DNA of 64,000 nt from UBA695 sp042691655 (GTDB taxonomy: Bacteria > Verrucomicrobiota > Verrucomicrobiia > Chthoniobacterales > Chthoniobacteraceae), in the NCBI GenBank assembly GCA_042691655.1, contig CP170506.1:4464001-4528000 (forward strand), read 5' to 3'. The position numbers were made by a program, and so were the translations under genes. The notes beneath the pieces are model-generated. The model was given only the letters and a program-made list of their open reading frames with translations. It was not told the origin of the DNA and did no database searches. Positions 1 through 9,963 of this stretch are shown piece after piece. Position 1 is the stretch's first letter, and every line of letters begins with the position of its first letter.

Positions 1-3000
1 GAATGCGGCGAGGGCCCCCTTGGCGTCCACGGCGCTCGAAACGTTGAGCCCGAGGGTTTCCAGGGCGGCGAGGATGGTCTTGCGGGCGTCGGGGTCGTCG
101 TCGATGGCAAAGAGGCGGGCCTGGGCCGGGTCCTGCGTCAGCGAAAGGTTCTTTTCGTGAATGAGGGTGACGAGGAAGTCAACGGCCTGGCTGACGGTAC
201 GCAGGGAAGAGGGGTTGATCTGGCCGGGGATTTTCTTGAGGTCGTCCACGAGCATTTCGAGCGCGTTGGAGAGGGTGGCGACGGGGGTGACGTTGGCGCG
301 GCGGGTTTCCTCGGCCATGCAGTGGAGGCCGACCTGGAATTCCTCCAGGAGCGACATCTCCATCTGGTTCTTGATGAACGCGTGGAGGCTGCGGCGCATG
401 GAGTTGAGGGCCTCGGGCGCGGTTTCGAGGATTTTCTTGAGATCGGGCGCGCCTCCGCCAAAGACGGGCACGGGGCGGGTGGAGACCATGCCGGGATCGT
501 GCGCGGGCGGGGCGATTTCGATGAGCGAATGCCTCGGATCGGCGGCGACGGGCGGCGGCGAAAGCGGTTCCTCCTGGGCGAGGGAGAGCTTCGGGACGGG
601 CGGGAAACTGGAGGCGGCAGGCTGGACCGGGGCGGGCGTGGCGACCGGCACCGGGTGCCGCGGGGTGGAAGGCATTTGCACGCTCGGCATGGAGACCGTC
701 GGCATGGAAAGGGTGGGCATCGGCGCGGGTGCGGCGGCGGCAGGTGCAACGGCGGCGGGCATGGCAACCGGCACGGGGGCCGGAGCGGCGGGCCGCGCGG
801 CAAGGGCGGCGATCTCGCTTTGCGCCAGGGAGAGCTTCCCGGCGGCGGCGGCGACTTCGGCTTTGAGGGCGTCGCGCTCGCGGGCGAGCCCGTCGAGTTG
901 CGCCTGGAGGCCGGATTCCGCGCCTTGGGCGCTGCGGCGGTCGCGCACAAGGCTTTCGAGCTGGCCGCGCAGTTCCCCGCTGGATGCCTTGGCGGCTTCG
1001 AGATCGCGGGCGTCGGCCCCGGCTTTCGCCTGGGCTTCGGAGAGGGAGGTTTTCAGCAGGTCGCGCTCTTTGGTGAGTGCCGCGAGGCGGCCCTGCAAGT
1101 CGGAGGCGGTGGATTGCGAGGAGGCCCCGTCGCGGGTGGCGGCGGCGAACTTCGACTCCAGTTCCGCGTTGCTGATCTTGGCGGCGTTGCGCTCCTGGGT
1201 CATCGCGGTGAGCTTCGCCTCGGTCTCCGTTACAGTGGCCCGAGCCTCGTCGCGTTCTTTGGAAACGGAATCGACCTTGGCCTGCAACGTCACGGAAGCG
1301 GCCTTGGCTTCGTCGCGCTCCTCGGTCATGGCATCGAGCTTGCATTGGAGCCCGGCTTCGGCGGCCTTGGCGGCGTCGCGCTCCTTGGCCATGGCGTCGA
1401 GCTTGACCTGGGTTTCCTTGACCTCGGCGCGCACTTCGTCGTTTTCCGTGCAGAGCAGGTCGATCTGGGCCTGCAAATCGGTGGCGGAAGCTTTGGCCAA
1501 ATCGCGTTCGCGCATCAGTTCCTCGATGCGCTGCTGGAGGCTCTTTTCGTAGGATTTGAAGCCGTCGCAGTCGGCGGTGAGGATCTTGATGCGGGAGGCC
1601 GTTTCGTCGAGGGATTTGCGCAGTTCGTCGCGCTCCCGGGCAGCCTTTTCGGTTTCGGCCTTGGCCTCGGTGAGCTGGGTGGCGAGGCGGTCTTTCTCCT
1701 GCTGGAAGCTGTCGCGGGTCTGGGTGAGGGCGGCGATCTGCTGGCGGTCGCCGGTCTGGTCGCCGGAGAGGGTGGAAATCAGCGCGTTGGAGTCGCGCAG
1801 CTTCCGGGCGGTGAGCTCCACGGCTTCGCGGGCTTCCTTGGCCTCTTTCTCTGCCTTGGCGGCGCGGGCCTCGGCGGCGGCGACCTCCTCGGTGGCCTGG
1901 GACTGGTCGCGATCGCGGTCGCGGGAGGCGTTTTCCAACCGCAGGAGGGTTTCGTCGCGCTTGGCGAGGGCGGCGTCGAGCTTGGCCTTGAGGCCGTCGA
2001 TTTCGGACTTCAGCTCGCCGATGGCGTTCTCCTGCTCCAGGAGGCGGGCGGCGGCTTCCTTCTGCTTGCGGGTGCTCTCGGCGGCGGCCTTGGTCTCGGC
2101 CTCTACCTGGGCTTGCGCGGCGGCGAGCTGGGTGGAGAACTGTTCTTTTTCCGCGCGAAGGGTGTCGCGGGCCTGCATCAGGGAGGCGATCTTCTGCTGC
2201 TGGCCGGTTTGGTCGCCGGAGAGGGCTTCCACTTGGCCCTTGGCGTTCTGCAATTCGCGCTCGGCTTTGGCGGTCTTTTCCCCGGCGGCTTTGAGGCTCT
2301 CCTCCAGCGCGGTGACGCGGGCCCCGGCGATGGAAAGGGCGGTGGCGATGCTCTTTTCCTTCAGGTCGATGACCTTCCGGTTGCTATCGGTCTCGGATTG
2401 GAGTTTATCGAGCTGCTCCTCGGCGTCCTTGAGCTGGGCGGCGAGGGCTTTGTTATGAAATTCCAGCCCGTCGCGCTCTTTGGCGAGGGTCTCGGTCTCC
2501 TTTTTGAGCTTCTCGACCTCGTCGGCGAGCCCCTTTGCCGCGACGTCGGAAACCCCGCTGCCCGCCTGCCGCTGGAGGCCGTAATGGATGGTCAGGGTGC
2601 CCCGGACCGCGCCGAACTGGACGATGTCGCCGTCCTGGACCTCCTGCTCGGCGATCGGCTCCTGGTTGACGAAGGTTTTATTCGTGGAGCCGAGGTCGCG
2701 CAGGACGAACTTGCCCCCCTGCTGGATGAACTGGGCGTGGTGGCCGGAGACCGAGGGGTCTTTGATCCGCACGTCGTTGTCGGACTTCCAGCCGACGGTG
2801 GCGGCTCCCTCAAACTGGACGATATCCGTGTCGCCCTCCGGGGTGGCCAGGGCCAGGCGGCCGCGCAGGCGCGCTTCGACGGCCGATTTGCCCTCCCCGG
2901 GGTCGCTCTCTAGAAAGAGGCCCTCGATCTTGCCGAAACGTACCGAATCGCCTTCCTTGAGACCGGCCTCGAAAATCGCCACGCCGTTGACCCAGCATTT

Positions 3001-3192
3001 ATTGGCCGAGCCCAAGTCGCGCAATTTATACGTACCATTCTCAAAAATGATCTCGGCATGGCGCGGGGAGACCGAGGGAGCCTTGAGCGGGAACGCGTTT
3101 TCAGCTGCCTCGCCGATGGTGAGCGGCTGGTTCTGGGGTACTCCGTGGGAGATGATACCCGATCCGGGGATATGTACGTAGAGTGTGGCCAT
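1..3192 (-). CDS. FHA-FHA-coiled-coil protein with C-terminal receiver domain (3' end outside window)
   Basis: At least 1064 residues; the frame is open to the window edge, so the C-terminus is missing. The N-terminus (ATG at 3192) holds two forkhead-associated domains, about residues 18-95 (SPRHAEI, DLGSANKCWVNG) and 115-190 (SGHHAQF, DLGSTNKTFVN); this family binds phosphothreonine peptides. A very long heptad-type coiled coil (about 215-780, many KERDxA repeats) follows, then an Ala/Pro/Met-rich linker (about 790-890), a helical segment, and the start of a response-regulator receiver domain (FAIDDDPDARK near 1027). It lies 73 bp downstream of an ABCG-like transporter on the same strand, and FHA modules are often linked to that transporter class. 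Probable signalling scaffold; target unknown. Confidence 0.85.
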   Translation of the reverse strand, partial: MATLYVHIPGSGIISHGVPQNQPLTIGEAAENAFPLKAPSVSPRHAEIIFENGTYKLRDLGSANKCWVNGVAIFEAGLKEGDSVRFGKIEGLFLESDPGEGKSAVEARLRGRLALATPEGDTDIVQFEGAATVGWKSDNDVRIKDPSVSGHHAQFIQQGGKFVLRDLGSTNKTFVNQEPIAEQEVQDGDIVQFGAVRGTLTIHYGLQRQAGSGVSDVAAKGLADEVEKLKKETETLAKERDGLEFHNKALAAQLKDAEEQLDKLQSETDSNRKVIDLKEKSIATALSIAGARVTALEESLKAAGEKTAKAERELQNAKGQVEALSGDQTGQQQKIASLMQARDTLRAEKEQFSTQLAAAQAQVEAETKAAAESTRKQKEAAARLLEQENAIGELKSEIDGLKAKLDAALAKRDETLLRLENASRDRDRDQSQATEEVAAAEARAAKAEKEAKEAREAVELTARKLRDSNALISTLSGDQTGDRQQIAALTQTRDSFQQEKDRLATQLTEAKAETEKAARERDELRKSLDETASRIKILTADCDGFKSYEKSLQQRIEELMRERDLAKASATDLQAQIDLLCTENDEVRAEVKETQVKLDAMAKERDAAKAAEAGLQCKLDAMTEERDEAKAASVTLQAKVDSVSKERDEARATVTETEAKLTAMTQERNAAKISNAELESKFAAATRDGASSQSTASDLQGRLAALTKERDLLKTSLSEAQAKAGADARDLEAAKASSGELRGQLESLVRDRRSAQGAESGLQAQLDGLARERDALKAEVAAAAGKLSLAQSEIAALAARPAAPAPVPVAMPAAVAPAAAAPAPMPTLSMPTVSMPSVQMPSTPRHPVPVATPAPVQPAASSFPPVPKLSLAQEEPLSPPPVAADPRHSLIEIAPPAHDPGMVSTRPVPVFGGGAPDLKKILETAPEALNSMRRSLHAFIKNQMEMSLLEEFQVGLHCMAEETRRANVTPVATLSNALEMLVDDLKKIPGQINPSSLRTVSQAVDFLVTLIHEKNLSLTQDPAQARLFAIDDDPDARKTILAALETLGLNVSSAVDAKGALAAF

Positions 3193-3265
3193 GAGGGAAA
3201 ACAACTACCAGGGGAGATGACGGCTCATGAATTGGGAGGTTGTGAAACCGAGTTTGAGGAGCAGG

Positions 3266-4948
3266 TTACGTGCCCTCGCGGCCCGGGGCAACTCTCAAAC
3301 GATTCATATTGCAGCCCACCGCGCAGAAAATCAACCCGAGGGCGAGCTGCCCACCCAGCATCCCGAGGCAGAGCCCGGAGGGGCTTTGCGGGTTGACCAT
3401 CTGGAGGATTTCGTAAAACCGCGTCCCCTCCATCGACTGGAAGTACGCGCCGGAGCCCCAGTAAAGCGGCGAGAGGGGCCGCAGCGTCCAGCTCAGCCAC
3501 TCGGGCGGGGCCAGGAGCACGCCCGCAAAAGGCAGCTGCAAGGCCGCCAGCCCGAAGCAGAGCTGCCGCGCCCGCCCGGGCGTTCGTGCAAAGCTTGAAA
3601 GGGCCAGGCACATCGCGGCAAATGCAGCATTGGCCAGGGCCAACACGCCCGCCTGCCACCCCAGCGCGCCCGGCATCCGGCAGACTTCGTGGATAAAGAC
3701 CCCCATCCAAAGCGCCTGAAGCACCACCCAGGGGAGGAGAAAAGCGGCCTTGCTGGCGACGTAGGCCCCGACGCGCAGCCCCCGGAATTTCTCGCGTTCG
3801 AGGAACCCGCGTTCTCCGGCGACCTCGTTTGAGGCAAGGCGACCGGTAAGGAAGGCCAGCAGGACGAACTGCGCCAGCACGAGGCCATTGACCAACCCCA
3901 CTCCGTAGGTGGCGTCAACGGCCAGGAGCGCGTTCTCGCGGACCTGCGCGGCCACGTCGCCCCGCAGCGCCCCGGAGAGGCCGACGAACCTCGGCAGTCC
4001 GTCCATGGCGAACACCGCCGCGGCCAGGGGAAACGCCAGGGCCAGGGTCAACTCGCGGCCAAGCTCGGCCCGGTCGCGAAGGAGGACTTTGCAACGCCGC
4101 CTCAGCAGCCCAAGCCCCTGCCGAAACGCGCCCGGCGGCCCAAGCCGCGCCGGGGCCCCGCTCTCGGCTCCGGCGGGAAGGGCGCGACGATAAGCCTCGC
4201 CGTGTTTTTCCCAGGACCCATGCCACTGCCCGCCGTCCCGCGAGGCGAGCTGCGCCCAGAGCGCCCCGGGTTCTTCGATCTGAAAATAATGAGCCAGAGT
4301 CCCCGGCACGCCATGGTAGGCCAGGTGGCCACCGCAGAGCACGAGTACGGAATCGAAATCCCCCAGCCGGTCCAGGGCCTCGGTAACGCGCACGATGGCG
4401 ATCCGCAGCTCCCCGGCCACGGTGCGGAGGAGGCGCTCGAATCCGGGATCGCTCCCGGCGTCGTCCCGCTCATCCCAGAGAAGCAGCCCCGGGGAACCGG
4501 CCAGCTCGAGGGCCAGCTCCAGCCGCCGCCGCTGCCCGCGCGAAAGGGTACCGCCCAGGCGCTCCCCGACCTCCGCCAGCTCTACACGGCACAAAAGGGC
4601 ATCGGCCTGCGCGGCCCGGTCCGCCGCCGAGGCAGCCACGCGCAGCCGCAGCGCGCCGGAAACTTGTTCGCGAACCGTCAGCCAGCTTGCCGCCCGGTCG
4701 TGGCCGAAATTCAGCGCCGGATGGTACGCCACAGAGGGAGCCGGAGTCGGCCCCGCCCAGAGCACCTCGCCAAAAGTGGGAACCCGCACGCCCGCGAGGA
4801 CCTGCAACAAAAGGCTCTTGCCCGAGCCGGGGGGCCCCACCAGGGCCACCACCTCGCCGGGGGGAAAAACGGCGCTGACATCCCCCAAAAGGACTCGTTC
4901 CTGGGGAAGGGCCGCCGCTAAAAGCGAAACATCGTGGAGTTCAAACAC
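3266..4948 (-). CDS. ABCG-like ABC transporter, ATPase fused to ABC2-type permease
   Basis: 560 aa, GTG start. The N-terminal ATPase has a Walker A at 38-45 (GPPGSGKS), a signature LSRGQ instead of LSGGQ, and an unusual Walker B region (LLLWDERDD) where DEPTSGLD-type sequence is expected. The C-terminal half has about six membrane helices of the ABC2 permease type, ending in the NPQSPSG...CAVGCNMNRLR segment. The order ATPase then permease is that of ABCG half-transporters, which export lipids or other hydrophobic molecules. Substrate cannot be read from the sequence. The FHA-domain gene downstream on the same strand may regulate it. Family call firm, function open. Confidence 0.85.
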   Translation of the reverse strand: MFELHDVSLLAAALPQERVLLGDVSAVFPPGEVVALVGPPGSGKSLLLQVLAGVRVPTFGEVLWAGPTPAPSVAYHPALNFGHDRAASWLTVREQVSGALRLRVAASAADRAAQADALLCRVELAEVGERLGGTLSRGQRRRLELALELAGSPGLLLWDERDDAGSDPGFERLLRTVAGELRIAIVRVTEALDRLGDFDSVLVLCGGHLAYHGVPGTLAHYFQIEEPGALWAQLASRDGGQWHGSWEKHGEAYRRALPAGAESGAPARLGPPGAFRQGLGLLRRRCKVLLRDRAELGRELTLALAFPLAAAVFAMDGLPRFVGLSGALRGDVAAQVRENALLAVDATYGVGLVNGLVLAQFVLLAFLTGRLASNEVAGERGFLEREKFRGLRVGAYVASKAAFLLPWVVLQALWMGVFIHEVCRMPGALGWQAGVLALANAAFAAMCLALSSFARTPGRARQLCFGLAALQLPFAGVLLAPPEWLSWTLRPLSPLYWGSGAYFQSMEGTRFYEILQMVNPQSPSGLCLGMLGGQLALGLIFCAVGCNMNRLRVAPGREGT

Positions 4949-5012
4949 GCGCCTTACCCTAGAGAGGTGGGCGCGCCCGGTGCAAGTCCCGGCTTAACGG
5001 CTTGTTGAAAAA

Positions 5013-5291
5013 CTAGGGCGAAACCTGTTCGTCCGGATTTGGCGCCGCCGGGCGAGGCTGGTGGTAGACATCCTCGGCCAGTCGGAAAAGCCCATAGATC
5101 AGCGCGGCGGGCTTGATCACCGTCAGCACCAGGCTGGCCACCGCCGCCATCACCAGCCGCAACGGCAGCTGAGCCAGCAAAAAGCCGATCCCCAGGCTAA
5201 AAAGCGCCGCCTTTTCGGGATGCTCGCGAATGCATTGGGCCGTTTTCTCCACCGTTTCCCCACACTTGGGGCAAAAGATCTTGCGTTCCAT
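5013..5291 (-). CDS. small membrane protein with N-terminal CPKC motif
   Basis: 92 aa. The N-terminus MERKIFCPKCGETVEK has a zinc-ribbon-like CPKC pair and one further Cys at 20, so a full four-Cys site is not present within one chain. Residues about 28-68 form one or two hydrophobic helices (LFSLGIGFLLAQLPL, LVMAAVASLVLTVI). The Pro-rich tail is probably disordered. The gene is divergent from the exonuclease gene. No function recognised. Confidence 0.65.
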   Translation of the reverse strand: MERKIFCPKCGETVEKTAQCIREHPEKAALFSLGIGFLLAQLPLRLVMAAVASLVLTVIKPAALIYGLFRLAEDVYHQPRPAAPNPDEQVSP

Positions 5292-5416
5292 ACCCCTTGA
5301 TTCGCACTCCCCCGCCGGGCCGGGCGCAAGGGAAACTTTGGGGGCTTCTTGGCCGTCATCGACAATTTACAAAAAGGAATTTCGAAAATCCCCAGTTTGC
5401 GTCTACCGTGTGGCCC

Positions 5417-6328
5417 GTGAAACTGCTGCTTGTCGACGGCCCCTACTATGTTTACCGATCGTTTTTTGCCATCCGCGAACTCTCCAATTCGCGGGGCGAG
5501 CCGACGAACGCCATCTACGGCTTCGTCAAAGTGCTCCGCAAAATGATCCGGGACATCGCCCCGGACCTGGTCGCCGTCTGCTGGGACGAAGGCCTCCCGC
5601 CCCGGCGCACCCAATTGCAACCCGAGTACAAAGCCCAACGCCCGGAAATGCCCGAGCTGATGCGCCCGCAGCTGGCCCCCATCCGGCGGCTCGTCCCCCT
5701 GATGGGCATCGCCAGCCTCCGCATGCCCGACACCGAAGCCGACGACCTCATCGCCACCTACGCCTGCGAAGCCCACCGTCGCGGCATGGAAGTAGTCGTA
5801 GCCACCAACGACAAGGACCTCTTCCAGCTCGTCAACGGCAGCATCCGGGTCTACTCCACCAACAAAACCGACCTCGCCTCGCCCAAAGACGCCTTCGCGC
5901 TCCTGGGCGGGGACTACGTGCGGGCCAAATGGGGCGTCGAACCCGAGCAAATCGGCGACGTCCTCTGCCTGGTCGGCGACTCCGCCGACAACATTCCCGG
6001 CGTCCCCGGCCTGGGGCCCAAGCGGGCGGCAGCACTCATCGGGCAATACGGCAACATCGCCGCGCTGCTCAACCAAGCAGAGTCGATCCCGAACGAAACC
6101 CTCCGCGAAAAGGTGCTGGCCGGGCGCGAGCAAATCCTGGAGAACCAGGTCATGATCCAGCTCGACACCTGCCTCCCCCTGCCCGCTCCGCTGGACGAAC
6201 TGACCCTGAACCCGCGCTACCCCGAGCTGCTGGCCGAGCTGGAGCCCTGGGAGTTTAAATCGCTAACCCAGGAGATCCGCGACGAAGCCGCCAAAACAGC
6301 CCGGCCAACCCAAGGGGAGTTGTTTTAG
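5417..6328 (+). CDS. stand-alone 5'-3' exonuclease (polymerase I N-terminal type)
   Basis: 303 aa from a GTG at 5417 (another GTG at 5408 would add three residues); the frame is open further upstream to 5297, but that part lacks family similarity and overlaps the divergent promoter region. Metal-binding and helix-hairpin-helix motifs of the DNA polymerase I 5' nuclease are present: LLLVDG, VCWDEG, DTEADDLIA, TNDKDLFQL, GDSADNIPGVPGLGPKRAA. There is no polymerase or proofreading domain, as in free-standing ExoIX/flap-nuclease proteins. Such enzymes remove RNA primers or 5' flaps in replication and repair. WDEG replaces the more usual FDAK at the second acidic motif. Confidence 0.85.
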   Translation: MKLLLVDGPYYVYRSFFAIRELSNSRGEPTNAIYGFVKVLRKMIRDIAPDLVAVCWDEGLPPRRTQLQPEYKAQRPEMPELMRPQLAPIRRLVPLMGIASLRMPDTEADDLIATYACEAHRRGMEVVVATNDKDLFQLVNGSIRVYSTNKTDLASPKDAFALLGGDYVRAKWGVEPEQIGDVLCLVGDSADNIPGVPGLGPKRAAALIGQYGNIAALLNQAESIPNETLREKVLAGREQILENQVMIQLDTCLPLPAPLDELTLNPRYPELLAELEPWEFKSLTQEIRDEAAKTARPTQGELF

Positions 6329-6395
6329 GTAAACAAACGCCCAAAACCATTGCGGAAGTATTTTCCTTGTGCCACCCTCGCTCTCTTAACCATTC

Positions 6396-7970
6396 ATGAA
6401 ACTCGAACGCCTACCGGAGTATACCACGATTGTTGTTACAATCTTCTGCGGGATGCTGCTTGCCCTCTACGTAGGTGTTTCCGCCGGCACGGGATCGCGA
6501 ACCCCGGTCATCTTGCTCGCTGGCTTTCTGGCGATGGCCGTAGCGTTAACGCTAAAGGAAAAAATCTGGCTCCTGATTCCCATCAGCAGCACCTTTACAG
6601 GGACCGTTGCGGGAAGCAGCTTCAACCTCAGCCATCTCTCCATTTTTTACGTATTTTCAGTATATTTGACATTGAGGGCCTTGAAGATCGTCCGTTCCAA
6701 GGCGTCCTATGGTTGGCTGGACTACTTGCTTTTTGCCAATCTTGCCTATCTCGCGGTCACCTATCTTCGCAACCCGGTCGGCACGAATAGCACTGGCTTT
6801 GAAAAGATCGGCGGCCGCCCTTACGTTGAGATCATTTTCATGCTCCTGGCCTACTATGTTCTCGGGCTGGTAAAAATATCTCCGAAGCTCGCCATGCGCT
6901 TACCGCTCTTGATGATCTTGGGAAGCACTTTTAACACTCTGGCCGGGGCGGTGGGAGCTTTCTTCCCCTCTGTGGGAATGAAGCTGTACAGTATTTATAG
7001 TGCTTTTGCTCCCCCCCAAAGTGTTGTGCTGGGAACGGCCGATCCCAATGGCGTCAATCGCGAGACGTATATGGCATCTGGTGGGAGTAAAATTTTTCAA
7101 GCGTTATGCTCGTATTTTCCACCTCTATCGCTTCTAAACCCCATTCATTTATTTCGTTTTGCAATAACATTGCTCGCCTTAATTGCGATTCTGAAATCTG
7201 GATTCCGCTCAATTCTTTTCGACGCCTTTATTTTTGCCGTCATCGCAACTTACTTCCGCAGTGGCGCTGCCTCGGTGATCCGAATAGCTGCTTTAGCGGG
7301 TTCCATTATCATCATCGCCGTCATGGGGCAGGGCACCCTTTTCAACCTGCCGCTGAATATGCAACGTTCCCTTTCGTTTCTTCCAGGACGCTGGGATTCG
7401 AGCTCCGTACAAGACGCTAAGGGGTCAACGGAATGGCGGCATGAGATCTGGGATAATGTGCGGCGTTCCGGAAATAAATATATCAACAACTGGTGGTTCG
7501 GGGACGGTTTTGGAATGACCCGGGAGCAGCTACGCGAAAGCCAAATGATAACCAGTGATTCTCAGGAAAATCTGACCATTGCCGGGGATTATCACAGCCT
7601 GCCGCTCTCTACAATCCATGTGGTTGGCTACGTTGGCCTTGTGCTTCTGATGATCCAGCTGATCGGACAATCATTTTATGCGTACAAGTTGGTCGCCCGT
7701 TCCCGCAGGACGCCTTTTTTTGCACTGGCTCTTTTCGTCGCAGCCCCCCAGGTCTACCTCCCGGTGACATCCATCCTTATCTTTGGAGCATTTAACCTCA
7801 CAGCTCCGGGCAATGTCATCGCCGTGGCCTGGATGCGGCTCATCAGCCGATCCCTGGAAGCCTATCTTGAAGAAAAAAAACAATCGGCTTCAACACGGCC
7901 CGCCCCCCTGCCCGACTTTGAGTTTGCTCCTCAATTTTTAAAGGCTTCGATCACCAAAGGCTCCCTATGA
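6396..7970 (+). CDS. polytopic membrane protein, probable polysaccharide polymerase or O-antigen ligase
   Basis: 524 aa with about ten or more hydrophobic helices and a long periplasmic-type loop around residues 330-410 (NMQRSLSFLPGRWD, STEWRHEIWD). This layout is typical of Wzy polymerases and WaaL ligases, which are very variable in sequence. It is the first gene of the polysaccharide locus, and its last codons overlap the start of rfbF by 4 bp, which indicates co-transcription and translational coupling. The family call comes from topology and context, not from a diagnostic motif. Confidence 0.6.
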   Translation: MKLERLPEYTTIVVTIFCGMLLALYVGVSAGTGSRTPVILLAGFLAMAVALTLKEKIWLLIPISSTFTGTVAGSSFNLSHLSIFYVFSVYLTLRALKIVRSKASYGWLDYLLFANLAYLAVTYLRNPVGTNSTGFEKIGGRPYVEIIFMLLAYYVLGLVKISPKLAMRLPLLMILGSTFNTLAGAVGAFFPSVGMKLYSIYSAFAPPQSVVLGTADPNGVNRETYMASGGSKIFQALCSYFPPLSLLNPIHLFRFAITLLALIAILKSGFRSILFDAFIFAVIATYFRSGAASVIRIAALAGSIIIIAVMGQGTLFNLPLNMQRSLSFLPGRWDSSSVQDAKGSTEWRHEIWDNVRRSGNKYINNWWFGDGFGMTREQLRESQMITSDSQENLTIAGDYHSLPLSTIHVVGYVGLVLLMIQLIGQSFYAYKLVARSRRTPFFALALFVAAPQVYLPVTSILIFGAFNLTAPGNVIAVAWMRLISRSLEAYLEEKKQSASTRPAPLPDFEFAPQFLKASITKGSL

Positions 7971-8749
7971 AAGTTGTAATCCTCTGCGGTGGTAAAGGAA
8001 CGCGTTTGCGGGAAGAAACCGAGTACCGCCCTAAACCCATGGTCCCCATCGGGGGGCGGCCCATCCTGTGGCACATTATGAAGACCTATGCCACCCATGG
8101 GTTCAAAGACTTCATCTTGTGCCTCGGATACAAAGGAAATATTATCAAAGAATACTTCCGGAATTACCAATGGATGTCCACCGACGTCACCCTGCAGCTG
8201 GGAGAGGAGCCGTGCCTCCACTTTCATGACAAGCACGATGAGGAGAGCTGGACGGTGACCCTCGCAGAAACCGGCGAAGAAACCATGACCGGTGGGCGCA
8301 TCGAGCGCATCCGCAGACACCTCGGCGACGACGAAGAGTTTTTTCTGACTTACGGCGACGGCGTCAGCTCCGTAGACATCCGCGCGGAACTCGCCTTCCA
8401 CCGATGCCACAAAAACCTCCTGACGTTGACCGCCGTCCACCCTCCGGGGCGTTTCGGCGAATTGACCTTGGATGAAGAAGACTCCGTAAAAACCTTCAAT
8501 GAAAAGCCTCAAACCGAAGCGGGATGGATCAACGGAGGCTATTTTATCGCATCAACCAAAATATTCGATTACCTGCAAAATGCCGACAACGTCATGTTCG
8601 AACAGGAACCGATGCGGCGAATCGCGGCAGCCGGGGAAATCAAGGCATTCAAGCATTCGGGCTTCTGGTACCCGATGGACACCTACCAGGAAAATCTGTT
8701 CCTGAACCGTCTATGGAACGAAGGGAAAGCGCCTTGGAAAGTTTGGTAA
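7967..8749 (+). CDS. rfbF: glucose-1-phosphate cytidylyltransferase
   Basis: 260 aa. Makes CDP-glucose from glucose-1-phosphate and CTP, the first step of CDP-3,6-dideoxyhexose synthesis. The nucleotidyltransferase signature is intact (LCGGKGTRLREET, RPKPMVPIGG, YGDGV, WINGGYF). Length matches RfbF/DdhA enzymes. Start overlaps the stop of the upstream membrane protein (ATGA). First of five consecutive sugar-nucleotide genes. Confidence 0.95.
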   Translation: MKVVILCGGKGTRLREETEYRPKPMVPIGGRPILWHIMKTYATHGFKDFILCLGYKGNIIKEYFRNYQWMSTDVTLQLGEEPCLHFHDKHDEESWTVTLAETGEETMTGGRIERIRRHLGDDEEFFLTYGDGVSSVDIRAELAFHRCHKNLLTLTAVHPPGRFGELTLDEEDSVKTFNEKPQTEAGWINGGYFIASTKIFDYLQNADNVMFEQEPMRRIAAAGEIKAFKHSGFWYPMDTYQENLFLNRLWNEGKAPWKVW

Positions 8750-8805
8750 CATTTATTTGACCATTCAACGCTCGACTCCGTTTGCCTATCCCTTTCAATT
8801 CCTCC

Positions 8806-9963
8806 ATGGCGTGCCCAAACCTGATCTCCAATTCAACGACAGCGGCAGCAGTTCCGTTCCGGAATGCCTTCTCGGGCAAAACGGTTCTGGTAACCGGCCA
8901 TACCGGTTTTAAAGGGTCGTGGCTTTGCGAATGGCTGCTCCAGATGGGCGCGGACGTCCATGGGTTTTCCCTGGCGCCGGAAAGCACCCCGGCGCTGTTT
9001 GATCAACTCGGGCTCGCCAACCGTCTCCATCACCAGATCGGCGATATCCGAGACGCCGCGCTTTTGCGACAGGCGGTGGAAGCCGTACAGCCCGATTTCG
9101 TCTTTCACCTCGCCGCGCAAGCGCTCGTCCGGCTCTCCTACGATAGGCCCGTGGAAACCTATGCCACCAATGTGATGGGAACCGTCCACGTTCTGGAAGC
9201 CTTGCGTTCGCTTCGGAAACCGTGCGCCGCGGTCTTCATCACCACCGATAAGTGCTACGAAAACCGGGAATGGATCTACGGCTACCGCGAAGAAGACCCC
9301 ATGGGCGGCTTCGATCCGTACAGCTCCAGCAAGGGAATGGCCGAACTGGCCATCACCGCCTACCGCCGGTCCTTTTTCCAGAATCACCCCGTCAAAATCG
9401 CCAGCGCCCGCGCAGGCAACGTCATCGGCGGCGGCGACTGGGCCCTCGACCGCATCGTGCCCGACTGCATCCGGGCCCTGCATTGCGCTGCCCCCATAGG
9501 CATCCGCAACCCCCATGCCACCCGTCCGTGGCAGCACGTTCTGGAACCCCTGAGCGGCTATCTCTGGCTGGGCGCCCGCCTCGCTTCGCAGGAAAAATGC
9601 GAGGGCCCGCTTTGCTCCGGCTTCAACTTCGGCCCGGGACACGACGCCAACCGCACCGTGGGCGAACTCGTCCGGGAGATCCTCAAATCCTGGCCTGGCA
9701 CCTGGGCAGACCAGAGTGACCCCAACGCCCCGCACGAAGCCAAGCTGCTCCAGCTTTGCACCGACAAGGCCAGCGCCCTCCTGGGCTGGTCCCCCGCCTG
9801 GCAGTTTCCCCAAGCCATTGCCGAAACCGTCCGCTGGTACCACGAAACCGATACCTGCCAGGGCGAACCAGCCCGGTTCCAATCCCTCACCCATCAACAG
9901 ATTGCCGCCTACACGGCCTCAGCCCAAGCCGCGGGGATCGCCTGGGCCGTCAACCAACCATGA
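8806..9963 (+). CDS. rfbG: CDP-glucose 4,6-dehydratase
   Basis: 385 aa from ATG 8806 (a TTG at 8782 is also in frame but less likely). Extended short-chain dehydrogenase with the NAD-binding VTGHTGFKGSW motif characteristic of RfbG/DdhB and the catalytic YSSSK motif. Converts CDP-glucose to CDP-4-keto-6-deoxyglucose using bound NAD. Its TGA overlaps the ATG of rfbH, so the two are translationally coupled. Confidence 0.95.
   Translation: MACPNLISNSTTAAAVPFRNAFSGKTVLVTGHTGFKGSWLCEWLLQMGADVHGFSLAPESTPALFDQLGLANRLHHQIGDIRDAALLRQAVEAVQPDFVFHLAAQALVRLSYDRPVETYATNVMGTVHVLEALRSLRKPCAAVFITTDKCYENREWIYGYREEDPMGGFDPYSSSKGMAELAITAYRRSFFQNHPVKIASARAGNVIGGGDWALDRIVPDCIRALHCAAPIGIRNPHATRPWQHVLEPLSGYLWLGARLASQEKCEGPLCSGFNFGPGHDANRTVGELVREILKSWPGTWADQSDPNAPHEAKLLQLCTDKASALLGWSPAWQFPQAIAETVRWYHETDTCQGEPARFQSLTHQQIAAYTASAQAAGIAWAVNQP

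Noticed and set aside
157..2913. 918-codon open frame on the plus strand
   Set aside because: It is the antisense of the FHA/coiled-coil gene; the minus frame has clear FHA and receiver motifs, while the plus product is a low-complexity Gly/Leu/Glu sequence caused by high third-position GC.
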